Of a stretch of DNA of 64,000 nucleotides, positions 42,446 to 53,714 are shown one piece after another. Made by a program: the position numbers and the translations under genes. Each line of letters begins with the position of its first letter. Position 1 is the stretch's first letter. The stretch spans positions 3,680,501-3,744,500 of the forward strand of contig JAGUCH010000007.1 in NCBI GenBank assembly GCA_019096065.1, in the 5' to 3' direction. A model generated the notes under the pieces. That model made no database searches. It was not told the DNA's origin and saw only the letters and a list, made by a program, of their open reading frames with translations. The DNA is from Paracyclopina nana. Taxonomy: Eukaryota; Arthropoda; Copepoda; Cyclopoida; Cyclopettidae.

Positions 42446-42833
42446 AATCGCCGATCAATTATAGGCATGCTGATAATCAGCTAATTTTTATAACTATAAT
42501 GTTGTCTTGTTACATATGAAATTATTCTCAAAATAATTATATATCCTTTTACCATTTTTGGATTTAAGTTCCCCTAATGATAAAAGTGGAAAACTTAAAA
42601 ACTTTTTATACATAATGGGGCCCCAAATATAGCCAAAATTTGATAGTGGAATATATTGAGTATTTCCCGGAGAGCTCCACAGAACTCAATGTCTCATGGA
42701 AAACTCAAAAGGGCATAGACAGTGGGTTTAGTTTTTATTGAAGCCTACTGCAGCCAGGTACAGCCCTATGCACAAATTATAAAGAAACTACCAAAATTTT
42801 TGCCGTTTTCAATTGTTTCTCACTATTCCACGA
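42446..42833. other. intergenic, AT-rich, downstream flank of the Transib-like gene
   Basis: No CACWATG-type Transib terminus is seen here. No exon is recognised. Confidence 0.5.
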
Positions 42834-45074
42834 TCAATTAACTTCCATAGGAATGTCCTCTTCATCTTCATCATCTTCTTCAATTGAATAGTTGCTGCTC
42901 TCACTGTCATCATCATCATCACCTCCACAATCCGGTAGACTACTGGCTTTAAGTTTTTCAGCATCAGGAGCAATACAAATAGCCAGAACTTCTTGAGGAA
43001 TAGCTCTTTTTGGTCGACTTTTGAGCTTTTTTGCCACAACAAATGACAATATTTTTGGATCTGAACGATCCATGGCGTAATGGAACGTATCTAATGCACG
43101 ATTTTCTCTTGAATTTTGCCTTGCATGCTGGATTTGAGCCTTTTTTATGTCCTTGTTTGTCCCCTCAGAGCCTTCTTCAGAAAGCATTCCCGGAGTAATA
43201 GTTTTTGGGAGTGCTCTCAAGATTTCTTCCCCATGAACAAGTATCTTATGGACTGAGGGGGGCAGTCTATACCAGGAACAATGTGCAAAATAAACATTTA
43301 GCACTTTTTTTGCCATTTCGCCAAACTTCTTTGCATCTAATGGCAAGTTGCAAGCCAAAGCTATCCAAATATGGTGCAAACCTTTTACCAAAGCCACAGG
43401 AACATTGCATACCTGAGCAAAAAACTCATACTCTTCAAATGCTCGTCTTGCTACGTTGCCAGTATTGCTTGTTCCCGCTCCGCCATCTCGAACTTCTCCA
43501 ATCCTCAGACCCATTTTTTCAAAAAATTGATCGTGAATTTTCTGCTCCATCTTTTTTCTTGATTTCTTGTCCTTTTCTGCTCGACACTGTGGCAATTTGA
43601 ACTCCTGATTGTAGCCCATATTAAGGACAAATTCAAATGACCTTAATCCAAAATGCAGGATGCTGAGGCACATCAAATTATAAGCCTCTGGGTCAATAGT
43701 GAAAATGCTCTCAGGGGAAGACATTTGAAGAGGAGTGGCATGACAAAACGGGCATCTTTGAGCTGAATTGTTGTCCATGAAGACATTGACAACTTTGCCA
43801 TCACACAGTGACCAAAATTCTTGAAATCTTATGGTGATTTTGTCGTTCCACCTTATTGAGCCAATGCTTTCTAAATCTGCCTTCAGCCTGTCAATTTCCT
43901 CCTGCAATGTTTTTGTGGTTTCTGACACAAACCAATAGTTCAAAGGCCTGCATGCTATTGGCGAGTTGCACAAAGCATTTGAGTACAGAATGGCAAGTTC
44001 TTCATCATTTTCAGCAACAATTTGAAGGGGTACCATGTGACTGGCTAGGAGAGATCCATCACCTGATAGTGAAGCACATATCTGGTTGAAATGACCATGT
44101 CCTTTGGAGCCATCCAAGCCAAACTTGTAGTAAAAGGTAGCTGTCACCGGCTTTTTCTCAGAGAGCTCATTAAGTTTGTCCAGGACTTCTTGATCATCAA
44201 AAATGCGAAGGAGAGTGTGCTCAAGAACATATTTAAGGGGGACTTTCACACAGCTTTCAGAGCTTTCAATTCCTGGTGGACGGCACATAGGTTTTGCAGC
44301 CTGAACTGATTTGTAGCTGCAGATGTAAAAATTATATTAAGTACAGTACAATTTATGCCCCATAAAAGCTACTAACCTTGGAACAACTTTTCGTCCAGCA
44401 TATTTGTTCACATCGAAACGATATTCACAATATCTTGCCCTTGAATAGCCACGCTCGTAAAGCAAGGACAAGGCTTCTTCAACTCTCATAGGAGGCTCAA
44501 TTGGCTTTTGAAGGATTTTTTTAAGAGTTTTGCCCTTTTCTGGATCTGCTTGAAGCTGTTGAACAATATAAGCAGCAGCATGATGACCACCTCTTCGAAA
44601 ATTTTGGGCTGCTGCCTTTATAACTGCCCCGGAGTACTCGGCTGACTTGCGGACCTTTGCTGCGCCTCGATATTGAGCAGATTCGGACAATTTTCGGAAA
44701 GATGACACTTTGGGCACCTTTTTTGGTGGGGCAGATGAAGTGGACGGAACCTCCTCATCTGCATTCACTTGAAGTTGCTCAACTCTTTTACTTTCTTTGA
44801 AAACGGACAGCTCAATTTCAGTTTCAAAGAAGTCATAATGCTTAGAGAGCATTCTCTTCTCTGATCTGTGACACTGAAGCCAAATCTTTTTGAGTTTTTT
44901 TGAGAAATAGTCAATGAAGGCATCTATTTCAGACATCTCTTCATCTGATGCCTCTGTTCCACCAATTTTAGACATTAAGCACTGTCTTGCATCTTCAAAA
45001 TAAGTGAGACTAGTTGGTGTAGTTTTATGCCTCTCTTTTATGGCAAAATAGAGATCTCGTCTATTAAGGGACAT
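42834..45074 (-). CDS. Transib/RAG1-like DDE transposase, intact, 726 aa
   Basis: Two exons, 45074-44377 and 44316-42834, join in phase (AG plus C). The order of motifs matches Transib transposases and the RAG1 core. KPMCRPPGIE and VPLKYVLEHTLLRIF are Transib-type. YKFGLDGSKGHGHFNQ carries the first Asp (D301; RAG1 D600). CRPLNYWF aligns with RAG1 CKPLCLML. LCDGKVVNVF has the second Asp (D405; RAG1 D708), followed by the zinc pair QRCPFCHATP (RAG1 YICTLCDATR). Then come TGNVARRAF (NGNFARKLM), VHKILVHGEEIL (FHKTLAHVPEII) and SEEGSEGTNKDIKKAQIQHARQ (SEGNESGNK, with E962). All three acidic residues are present. The C-terminal tail is strongly acidic. I find no Transib-type terminal repeats nearby, so it may be domesticated or truncated. 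Confidence 0.85.
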
Positions 45075-45126
45075 CTTTGAACTTGATTAGTAAGCACAAA
45101 CAAAGACCAACGGAATTTTAGACTAA

Positions 45127-45203
45127 ACGGTAAAATACCGTCTTCTAACATCAGCAGCTTGCTGTGCACAGCTGAATTACGGACAAATACGGTGAAATAC
45201 CGT
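45127..45203. repeat. pair of 15-bp palindromic motifs upstream of the Transib-like gene
   Basis: ACGGTAAAATACCGT (45127-45141) and ACGGTGAAATACCGT (45189-45203) are near-identical inverted motifs 62 bp apart, starting 53 bp upstream of the start codon. A further GACGGTAATATTC half-site follows at about 45231. They could be binding sites for a dimeric protein, perhaps autoregulatory. Confidence 0.5.
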
Positions 45204-45914
45204 CATCATATATCGCGCTATTCATGGCATGACGGTAATATTCTTAAAAAGTCGAAGCTAGTGTTATTAATGACTATATATTACATTTTTGACGAAAGAA
45301 TTAGTAGCGCCAGTATTCTGATGCGTTCTGCCCCACTGTGTTCTGATGACATGCAGTGGTCTTGTAAGGTCTTTGATACTTTTTCAAATATGGCTAATAA
45401 TAAAAAAGGCCAAAAGGAGGCCTTTGAAACCTCCTCCATGTACGTTGAACTGTCAAATCTCGAAAAACTGTAGACTTTCATGAAGCTCTTAAAGTGTGCA
45501 ATCCTCAGGCTACGTCCTCATCAGTTGACACTCACATGCAACAATGACTAATGTAATTTAATTTTTCAAATTAATTGTTGTGCAATTATACAGTCTGTCC
45601 CGTAGATTTCTCTACACTTTGAAATCAAAAGTTTGTGTTAGAACTTCAGGAAATACTAGACGCTATGGATACCGTTGGAAAGCCATCTTTTTTAGTTGTT
45701 AGATTTTTTATATACTGTAATACGATTTCCTCGTGTTATAATTCAGTTTACCGATCCGACTCAGCTCTTTTATGTCACATTTCTTTCTAAGCAATTTGGG
45801 GGATATTAAATACTTAACGGCCCTGGAATCAAATTTGAGGGATTTTAAGCAATTTAATGCACCTAATAATAAAAGCATGTAATCCAAATTCAAAAGAAGT
45901 TGGAAAAAAAAGAG

Positions 45915-45985
45915 GATCATCCAACGTTTGAACTTTAGACAGTAGGATTAGCAATCCAATGCTCTAACCACTGAGCTATGGAAAC
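45915..45985 (-). tRNA. degenerate tRNA-like sequence (Ser-GCT-like)
   Basis: The minus strand reads TAGCTCAGTGGTTAGAGC, a perfect A-box and D-arm, then an anticodon-loop-like TTGCTAA, and GTTCAAAC as B-box, followed by a T run that could stop Pol III. Acceptor and T stems do not pair properly, so it is a tRNA relic or SINE-like head rather than a working tRNA gene. Confidence 0.35.
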
Positions 45986-46061
45986 ATCATGAAGATTGGA
46001 TGCTATGTACAGGACTTTAACCATAACTTAAGCCAGATAAAGAAATAAAAAAAGTTAAGAA

Positions 46062-46136
46062 GGAATGACTGGGGTTTGAACTCTTGACTGCTGGATCAAG
46101 AGCCATGCGCTGTAACCATTGTGCCATAGGAGCACC
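46062..46136 (-). tRNA. degenerate tRNA-like sequence (Gln-TTG-like)
   Basis: On the minus strand, ATGGCACAATGGTTACAGCGC gives a D-arm, CTCTTGATCCA an anticodon-like loop with TTG, and AGTTCAAACCCC a B-box. A T-rich run follows. Stem pairing is imperfect. Confidence 0.35.
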
Positions 46137-46320
46137 TCTGCTAATTGAATCTTAAAAGTCTTTTTTATTGCTCCCAAACAACGGGATGCTAGCTCATGAG
46201 AGCCACTGACATTCACATAGCAACTAAAAACCGAGCAGTATTTTCTAGGGCACGGGGCAGCCTGGTAACTTCATTAAAACACTCAAAAATCGTATTACAG
46301 AATATAAAATTGTATATTTT

Positions 46321-46495
46321 GAGCTAGGGCACGTAAAGTAGGGTCATTAAAGAGCTGACCTCGGATTTTAAAATGGAAAAACACTCGTACAATTACAGCC
46401 CTCGCAGGCTCGGGCTAGTAAAGCTGTACTCGAGTTTTCCCATTTTAAAATCCTCGCTCAGCTATTTAATGACCCTACTTTACGTGCCCCAGCTC
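46321..46495. repeat. nested fold-back element
   Basis: The left arm begins GAGCTAGGGCACGTAAAGTA (from 46321) and its complement ends at 46495 (TACTTTACGTGCCCCAGCTC). The arms are about 55-60 nt long and roughly 90% complementary with a loop of about 50 nt. Confidence 0.75.
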
Positions 46496-47573
46496 GAAAT
46501 AAATAACTATAAAAAGTATTAATTAAAATTTTGATTTAGACCACAAAATTGCTAGTAACTCCAAATTCACGCACATTTTCACTGATTTTTTTTTATGAAA
46601 AGTCACTTTCACAAAAAGATTATTTATTCAAATTTACCAAAAAATTGGTTAAACATTTGATCTTCATAAACAAAAAATCCCTAAGATGTGATGTTAAAAC
46701 ACTAATTTTGAAACTTTTTCTGTAGGCAGTGGCCTTATTGTCTTTTTTCTTTTAACGGAAAAATGTCCTTTCCAATCATCCACCTTTCTCATGAGCAAGC
46801 ACAGTGCTGCAAGATTTTTTTTCATGAAAAAAATGTCAAAAAATTGCCATGATTAGCTTAGTTGAAAATTTGGTCAGTAATAGCCGGTTTTGGCAAATTT
46901 GCTTTTTTGGGAGAAAAATTAAGGGTACCTCAGGAAAATAAAGTTTTCTCATTTTTTTACTTTTAATTTCTTTTATCCATTGAAGCAAAAAAAGATGGCC
47001 GAAGATTCAAGCTTTCCAATGATATCCATTATGTCTAATATTTCCCAAATTTGTAACACAAACTTTTGATTTCTAAGTGTGCAGAAATCTCCGGGACAGT
47101 CTGTATATCAAAGTTATAACTAACACAATACACCTAAACACTAGTGAACGTTTTTATTTCATATTGATCATTTCATATAAAAATAAAACGCCTAAAAATA
47201 TAATTTAATTATTATCACTTTTTCCTCAAATATCTAAATTCTCTATGCATTAATGCTTTCTAAACACCAAATCACCCAAACACTCGTGAATTTATCTATT
47301 TTGTTATTACTTATTCTACAAATATTTCATTATATTATATATGTATCTATTTCTGTTTGGTATGAAAACCAATTGACCCAAACACCTTTGAATTTATTAC
47401 TGGGACATACAATCGCACACCCGGGCAATTGGGACCCGAATGAACACAATCAATTTTCAGGCACCTAGGCCTTCAAATTTCTACTTTTTAATTATTTTCA
47501 TAAAATATTGGCCTTCAGGCCCATCCAGGCCAAATTTCAGAAAAATCTGAGGCCTTGATTTTTTCCATGTTTT

Positions 47574-47798
47574 ATTGGGACATGAACATGTGCTAATTGC
47601 TATTGGGACATCAATCCACATGCACTGTTGGGACACAGATGTGCAAATTGCTATTGGGACAAAAATGAAAATGAACTATTGCATTGGGACCAAAATGTGC
47701 AAATTTGCTATTGTGACGTCAATCCACATGCACTATTGAGACCAAAATGTACAAAATGCTATAGGGACATTAATGAACATGCAGCATTGGGACATAAT
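47574..47798. repeat. degenerate tandem repeat based on TATTGGGACA
   Basis: About seven to eight diverged copies of an approximately 27-30 bp unit containing GCTATTGGGACATNAAT and ACATGCA or ATGTGCAAAT. Confidence 0.7.
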
Positions 47799-48000
47799 TA
47801 ACATTTTTGTCAACTTGGCGGTGGGTTCACTACATACGGCAGTGAAGCGAAAATCCCTGTATTTTGCTGAGTTTTGGCGTGCGCTCGCATCTACCGTACA
47901 ATAATGGATTTTTTCGTCACATGTGAAGAATAATGCTTATTATTGTACAGTTGGCAACTTCTTCAAGCTCAATTTCTTCATCAACTAAAAAATTGACTAG

Positions 48001-48066
48001 ACCAGGATTCGAACCTGGGTCGGCTTAGTGAGAGGTCTGCACTATACCATTGTGCCATCATGGCAC
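48001..48066 (-). tRNA. tRNA-like sequence with perfect D and T arms (Glu-CTC-like)
   Basis: On the minus strand GGCACAATGGTATAGTGC forms a D-arm and CCAGGTTCGAATCCTGG a perfect five-base-pair T-arm with a full B-box. The anticodon region reads CCTCTCACT, like tRNA-Glu(CTC), but its stem and the acceptor stem do not pair. It is likely a pseudogene or SINE head. Confidence 0.4.
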
Positions 48067-48576
48067 ACACAGATAAAGTACATTCTGGCATACTACAAAA
48101 ATTACATTGTGTTTTAAGAAAGTCTTCCAAATCAATCCTAATGAAGAACATTGAAAAATGTCTGAAACATTCTCAGTCAATTTTAAGCCAAACTTGTTAT
48201 TTTGGTGTTTTTGGGAAAAATTATGGCTAAATAGTAAATATCCCTCTAAATATCTGGTTACCCTGCAAGTGCTGAGCTCTTGCTGGAGATGTGCGTGCGC
48301 GATTGACCGCAAAGCTTGACCTGCAAACGAGCTATCTTTTTTAAGGCTAATTTCTTGATTAAATTGATAGCTTTTTAGCATTTAAGAATGCTATAGCGAC
48401 TTAAAACCGTCACGAAGCTGACAAAAATGTATTGTTACATTTTTACAAACTATAATAGACTTTGGGACAATAGACTTAGGCCAGTAGACTTTTCCGCCAC
48501 TTGACTTTGGGTTGTAAACTTTGGGCCTATGTGAACAAGCAAATATTCATACACGAGCTGGATACCTCTGAATTGT

Positions 48577-48670
48577 GAGCTTTTTTCCCAATAAAAAGAG
48601 TGCTTTTGTTCCGATAAAGAGTGTGGTTTTATCCCAATAAAAATTGTGCTTTTGCCCCAATAAGAAAAGC
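48577..48670. repeat. short minisatellite (about 23-bp unit, 4 copies)
   Basis: Repeats of GTGCTTTTGTTCCGATAAAGA-like units (variants TTTTTTCCCAATAAAAAGAG, GTGGTTTTATCCCAATAAAA, GTGCTTTTGCCCCAATAAGA). Confidence 0.6.
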
Positions 48671-49022
48671 TATAGAAATAAGGGAGGAGCCATAAATAAC
48701 CAATCATTTAATTAGCTCTTCAAATCCCCATAAAATGAGTCAAAAGTTTGACTTTACCTTGGACTTTACCTCAAAATGGCCCAGTTCCTCAAATTATCAG
48801 CCACATTTCACATTTTGACCCAAAATTGACCTTGGCACTGAGCAGCAATGCATGTAACAACGCAAACTCTTTGGTCTATGTGCACCAATCTAATGGAACT
48901 TTGGTCAACTTTGGTCAAATAGCTGGCCAATAACGTTGGAAAGTTCTATGATAATGCTCATAGCGAGCTCATCATGGTGGTTGTTTGGCCCGCTCAGAGA
49001 GCTCAAAGAGACTTTTGCGTAG

Positions 49023-49345
49023 TTTATGGCCGGTAAGAAGCAAAAAGACGTTGAAAGAGTATTTATAGCTGCCCAAGTAGTGCTTGAAAAGGGTGATGTT
49101 CCTGCAACAACATCTTAGATACTTCTTGGCTCGGGGGGCACTTTTTTCTGCCCTTTGTGATTCTTTACTTGGCCAATAATGAAAGGATTAAGGCAGTCCA
49201 ACTTTTGAAAAAGGCTGTCTCAGTAAAGTCCATGCAACAACATCAACAGGGAGGACATGACTCTTATTTGGAGAGCATCTGACGATTTCCACCTTAAAGG
49301 TGATCAACCTAGTGTTGCTTCCAAGTCTCTCAAGAGCAGGAAAAA
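49023..49345 (+). pseudogene. frame-broken SRP72-like gene fragment
   Basis: Protein-like sequence continues across three frames. It runs MAGKKQKDVERVFIAAQVVL then EKGDV, then ILDTSWLGGHFFLPFVILYL and ANNERIKAVQLLKKAVS, then LIWRASDDFHLKGDQPSVAS. The pattern (AQVVLEKGDV...IL; VTLYLxxxDxxxAxxVLxxAV; LxLIWRxAxDFHLKxGxxxxAxxSLEEL) resembles the TPR region of signal recognition particle subunit SRP72. At least two frame changes and a stop make it non-functional as read. There is no intron signal between pieces, so a processed copy or an old relic is possible. Confidence 0.4.
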
Positions 49346-49614
49346 GCAATTCTTACCTGTGCAAGAGATAAAAATAATATTCTTTATTGTAATACTTGCT
49401 TTAAAGGCCTCTGTGCCTTGCCAATTTATTGCTAACTTAACTTGATAGCTATTTTATGCGCTGTGTTAGGAGTTGGGAAGCCATGCATTTGACTAAGTTC
49501 TCGGAGTCGTTAAAATAATTGGTAATCTGTGCATTCGATAAAAAGGTCTTTAAAAAAAATACTTGTTTCAGGGAGCAGCCATGGGATTGCTATACTAAGA
49601 GGGCTTTCCTGCCA

Positions 49615-50058
49615 TTAATATTGGAAGGACCGTTTGATCTGGATATCATCGAGAATAGTTGCAAGTTCCCCATCAGTAAACCTGCCTTCAGCTTCAAGGC
49701 TGGGGATTAAGCTTTTGGCCTCTTCCGGTGATTCAGGACACAAATTGGCCAATTGGGCCATTTCAAACTTGTGGATCTTCTTGCTCGTCAAGAGCTGCCG
49801 AACACTAGCAATGTTCTCCATGTTTTTAAACTTGGCAAATCGCTGGGTATAATTGGAGGTTTTCATGAAGACTTCTGAGAACTCTTGCTCCTCTTCAGCG
49901 TTCTCATTCTGTTGCTTGCGATGCTCCAGAAGAATATACACTTCGGAAATGAGCAAGGTTTTGGTGTCCTGCGAATCAAATTCTTTGGGAAATTGAAGCT
50001 CAGCTGTGTTCTCTTCAGTTGCAGTTACAACTCCAATATCTGTAAGAGCCCCTGCCAT
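49615..50058 (-). CDS. POLR2D: RNA polymerase II subunit RPB4, 147 aa
   Basis: Intronless. RPB4 pairs with RPB7 to form the stalk of Pol [74 protein letters not shown] [20 protein letters not shown] and the C-terminal [13 protein letters not shown] are almost identical to human RPB4. The preferred start is MAGALTDIG at 50058 (in-frame upstream ATGs at 50094 exist). A two-residue insertion (AE) lies in the normally invariant SLEGRF, which reads SLEAEGRF. It is divergent from PPIL2 with 400 bp between starts. Confidence 0.95.
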   Translation of the reverse strand: MAGALTDIGVVTATEENTAELQFPKEFDSQDTKTLLISEVYILLEHRKQQNENAEEEQEFSEVFMKTSNYTQRFAKFKNMENIASVRQLLTSKKIHKFEMAQLANLCPESPEEAKSLIPSLEAEGRFTDGELATILDDIQIKRSFQY

Positions 50059-50458
50059 TTTATGGTAGTAAAATGACGTATTCTCACAAATCAAATTAGC
50101 GGGCTTTAATGTCTTTAGCCTGAATTAAGAAATTCAATCGCCGCTCGTCAAGACGAAAATTGCTGGATCGAAGAAGTGCCAATCCAGCTCTACAAAACTC
50201 CAAATTTTCAATGAAATGAGTTTTTTACGTCAAACAACACATAACTGGCTGTTTAGAGTAGTGGTATAAAAATTATTGGTTATGTGGAGTTAATCAAAGC
50301 ATGTTTACAAAGTAATCAGCACTAATTTTTTTTTAAGAAGTATGCCTTAATTTTACTAAACTTACCCGCTTCGACTCAGTTAATCAGCTAACTCGAAGCC
50401 CTTATTTTCAAAACAATCTTTGACGAGAAAAGTAATATTAACCGCAAAAACTTGCAAA
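50059..50458. promoter_or_regulatory. divergent promoter region of POLR2D and PPIL2
   Basis: 400 bp between two housekeeping start codons on opposite strands. No exon is recognised and no clear TATA box is placed for either gene. Confidence 0.4.
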
Positions 50459-52268
50459 ATGGGTAAAAAGCAGCATCAGAGCGATAAATTGTAAGTTTGA
50501 ACGGATCACACTTGTTATGGGCTCATTGAAATGGATTGAATTTATAGGTACATAACGAATACGGAATGGTCGACGCTTTATGGTGGAAAGAGAGCAGCTC
50601 GTGGTGCGAACGACCCTGATGTCAAAGACTTTCGAAGGCTCCCCTTTGACCATTGCTCATTGAGCCTTCAGCCCTATGAAAATCCATATTGCGATGAAGA
50701 TGGCAACATTTTCGATTTGGTCCATATTGTGCCCTACCTGAAAAAGTTCAAGGTGAATCCTGTCACAGGAAAGCCTCTTTTGGCAAGCCAATTGACAAAG
50801 CTGAACTTGCACAAGAACTCGAATGGCGAACCTCATTGCCCTGTCATGTTCAAAGTGTTCAACAATAGCACTCACATCGCGGCTATAAAGACCACGGGAA
50901 ATGTCTTTTCGCACGAGGCTATTGACGAGCTCAACATCAAGCCGAAAAACTTTAAAGATTTGCTGACAGACGAACCATTTTTGAGGAAAGACATCATTGT
51001 TCTGCAAGATCCACAAAACCACAAAAAGTTCAATTTGAACTCTTTTCACCACATCAAAAATAGCATGAAAGTCGACGACGATGGTGAGTTGTTCTAAGAA
51101 TCCAATTAATCACTTTACCACCCATTTTTTCGTTTAGAGCTTGAAAGAGCAAAAACTGATCCAAAGGCTAGACTCAAGCGAATGAACAATGAGACCAGGG
51201 AGGCACTCGCAGAACTGGAGAAAACCTACAAGGAGAGTGACATCCAAATCAATGAAGAGAAAACCGCCGCAAAGAAGGCTGACAAATGGAATGCAGCCGC
51301 TTATTCCACTGGAGCTGTGGCAGCCTCGTTCACTTCTACTGCCATGGCAAGAGAAACTGAGCACGAGGCTGCTGTACTCGAAGAGGACGTGGTCAGATAT
51401 GCGCGTGTTAAAAAGAAGGGCTACGTGAGGCTGACGACCAACCTTGGTCCACTGAATCTCGAGCTGCATTGTGATTACGTGCCTAAAACGTGTGAAAACT
51501 TTATGAAACTTTGCCAACAAGGCTATTACAATGGAACCAAGTTTCATCGGTCCATTCGTCATTTTATGGTGAGGTTAAATTTTGCATTTGCTGCTCTACC
51601 GCTCATTTCCTCATCAATTGTAGGTGCAAGGTGGAGACCCCACCGGAACTGGCACTGGGGGTGATTCGTTCTGGAAAGGAGAATTTGCTGATGAATTCAA
51701 GCAGTTTTTGTCCCATTCTGGACGTGGCATTCTGAGCATGGCGAATTCAGGGCCCAACACCAACAAATCGCAATTGTAAGCAATCATTTGACTTTTGAAT
51801 AATTATGCCTAATAACGATACTTTTTCCCCAGCTTCATTACGTATAGGTCATGCAAGCATTTGGACAATAAGCACTCGGTGTTTGGAAAGATTGTGGGAG
51901 GTCTTGATACCTTAGCAGCCATAGAGAGAATTGAGACAGACAACAAGGACAAGCCCATTGAAGACATCATCATTCAAAAAGCTGCTGTGTTTGTCGATCC
52001 TTTTGCAGAGGCTGATGAGCAATTGGCCATAGAGAGGGCTGAGGAGAGTGCCAAAGCCAAGGAAAAGGAGTTGAGTCTCTTGGAAAAGAAAAAGAAAGCC
52101 GAATCAGGACTCAAGGTGTATGCAAAAGGTGTGGGAAAGTTCATCAATCCTCAATTGAAGAAAGAGGCTCGAAAAGTTGAGGATGAGGCCACTGACAACA
52201 ACTCTGATGTGCCAAGAAAGAAGAAAAAGGAAGTGAAAAGTTCGCTGAATGATTTCAGTGCTTGGTGA
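50459..52268 (+). CDS. PPIL2: PPIL2-type protein: U-box plus cyclophilin domain, 528 aa
   Basis: Five exons: 50459-50490, 50548-51083, 51138-51568, 51624-51775 and 51833-52268, all in phase. PPIL2 (CYC4/Cyp60) is a nuclear spliceosome-associated U-box ubiquitin-ligase-like cyclophilin. The N-terminus [20 protein letters not shown] precedes the U-box ([27 protein letters not shown]). The cyclophilin domain begins [20 protein letters not shown] and contains [49 protein letters not shown] and [14 protein letters not shown]. At the usual catalytic Arg site the sequence has HRSIRHFM, so the Arg is kept. The C-terminal Lys-rich tail is typical. Length is close to human (520). Confidence 0.94.
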
Positions 52269-52342
52269 CGACGAAATAATTATTCACGTGTATTATTATC
52301 ACAACCTTCTTTTTTGTTTTTGGTGGGGTGAGAATCATAAAG

Positions 52343-53714
52343 TTATCTGTTTCGCAAGCCAAAAATCTTTTCCAGCTCAAATTTCACATTTTTGGCAAGC
52401 GTTCGGACATCGCTGTCTTTCGACTTGAGGCCAAGGATTTCGAGGTATTTCTCGTGCAATTCTTCCCTTCGTTCTGTCGGCAAAAAATGCCAATGACGGC
52501 AATCATGCAAGGCAAAGTCCCGATGGCAATCTTGCAGATTTTCGCCTTTGAAGCAAGTCTGCCAGTCATCGTCTTCACTCAAGTCAGTAGGTGACATGTT
52601 CAAATGAGACCACAGGGAATTATTCTTTGGGAGGCTGCACAATTTGGATTCCAAAATGGCTCGAGTCATGATGAGCTGGTCGTACTCCCACGTGGCATTT
52701 CTCTGATCAAATCCCAGCTTAGGGCTGAAATTTTCAATCAAGTCATTGGCATCTTTGGGGTTGCCCAGAATCTCCTTCCAAGTTTCTGCTCTGAGAGCAG
52801 TGAAGCTCATGCTAAAAGTGAACCCATACTTGATAGCTGTGTCATACTGCAAAACCCATACGGATTTCTCCCTGTTCCGCAGTATGGGGTCAAAGACTGC
52901 TTTTTTCATGGGAAATGCATCGACATCTGACATGACTACAAAATCAGTCGGAGCTACCTGAAAAATTGAGAGAAAAACGTGAGATTTCAAAAGTAAAGCA
53001 GATTTGATAAATGGAGAAATAGGCGTATCTAATGACAGCCAATTTGTCATCCTATTATTACTTAACAGCCGTATCAAGCACTAGTCAAAACTGTGAACTG
53101 AATTCCAAACATAATTTTGCATAAAATTTTCAAGCTAAAATTAGAAGAAAATTCAATTTTGGTTTTGAAAAGGTTACTCTGCATTCCATGCTAATGTTCA
53201 TGCTGGATGAGAAATATGTAGTTTAGTTACTTCTTACCTCCTTGAAAGCAAATGCCAACAATCTGACAACTTGTGCTTGGGTGACACAAGACTGATCACA
53301 TTTGGGTGCAAACACCAGCTTCACAATTGCCCCATGCTGCTGCAAAGACTTGACATAATCACCGAGAAGGTAATCTTCCATTTTGGCAGATTCATTGCAA
53401 GTGACAATTTGGAAGACCACGTGGGTATCTGCCACCACTTTGGGCCACAGCTCAGCTGACAGGAGGCCTGCATAGGCATAGGGGAAATGTGACTTTTGCA
53501 GCATATTCACCTTGTAGCCCCAACAAAGCGCCATAGATACCCACGTTTTATTGGATAATGTTCTGCTCGATAAGGACACTGTGATATGACTGTGGAGCCC
53601 GTCCAAGTTGAGCAAGAGCACAAATGTGAAAGAGCAAATCAGCAGGGCGCTGATGACCCATTTTTGAGGCATTTTGTGCCTGGTCCAAATGTACGTCTGG
53701 TCGAGGTGAGACAT
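52343..53714 (-). CDS. putative Golgi glycosyltransferase, type II membrane protein, 363 aa
   Basis: Two exons, 53714-53238 and 52957-52343, join in phase 0. The N-terminus is short and cytosolic (a second in-frame ATG, MPQKWVIS, lies at 53672) and is followed by one transmembrane anchor (WVISALLICSFTFVLLLNL). The luminal part has DFVVMSDVDAFPM, a DxD-type metal/nucleotide-sugar motif, and downstream WEYDQLIMTRAI and several Cys/Trp residues (CFKGENLQDCHRDFALHDCRHWHFLP). This architecture is that of a GT-A-fold Golgi transferase, but the donor and acceptor are unknown. It converges with PPIL2 with 74 bp between stops. Confidence 0.65.

Larger units (their letters stand above)
45589..47105. 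mobile_element. Tc1/mariner-type MITE-like element, copy 3 (1.5 kb, composite)
   Basis: Ends TACAGTCTGTCCCGTAGATTT and AAATCTCCGGGACAGTCTGTA are inverted repeats (about 50 bp, including AATCAAAAGTTTGTGTTA). They are flanked by TA on each side. The CGTTGGAAAG and CAAGCTTTCCAATGATATCC subterminal motifs tie it to the copies at 754 and 26231. It is larger because it carries two tRNA-like sequences and a nested fold-back element. Confidence 0.7.

Noticed and set aside
45075-45600. Transib-type terminal repeat (CACWATG or complement)
   Set aside because: No match in either flank of the transposase gene that I could find by eye.
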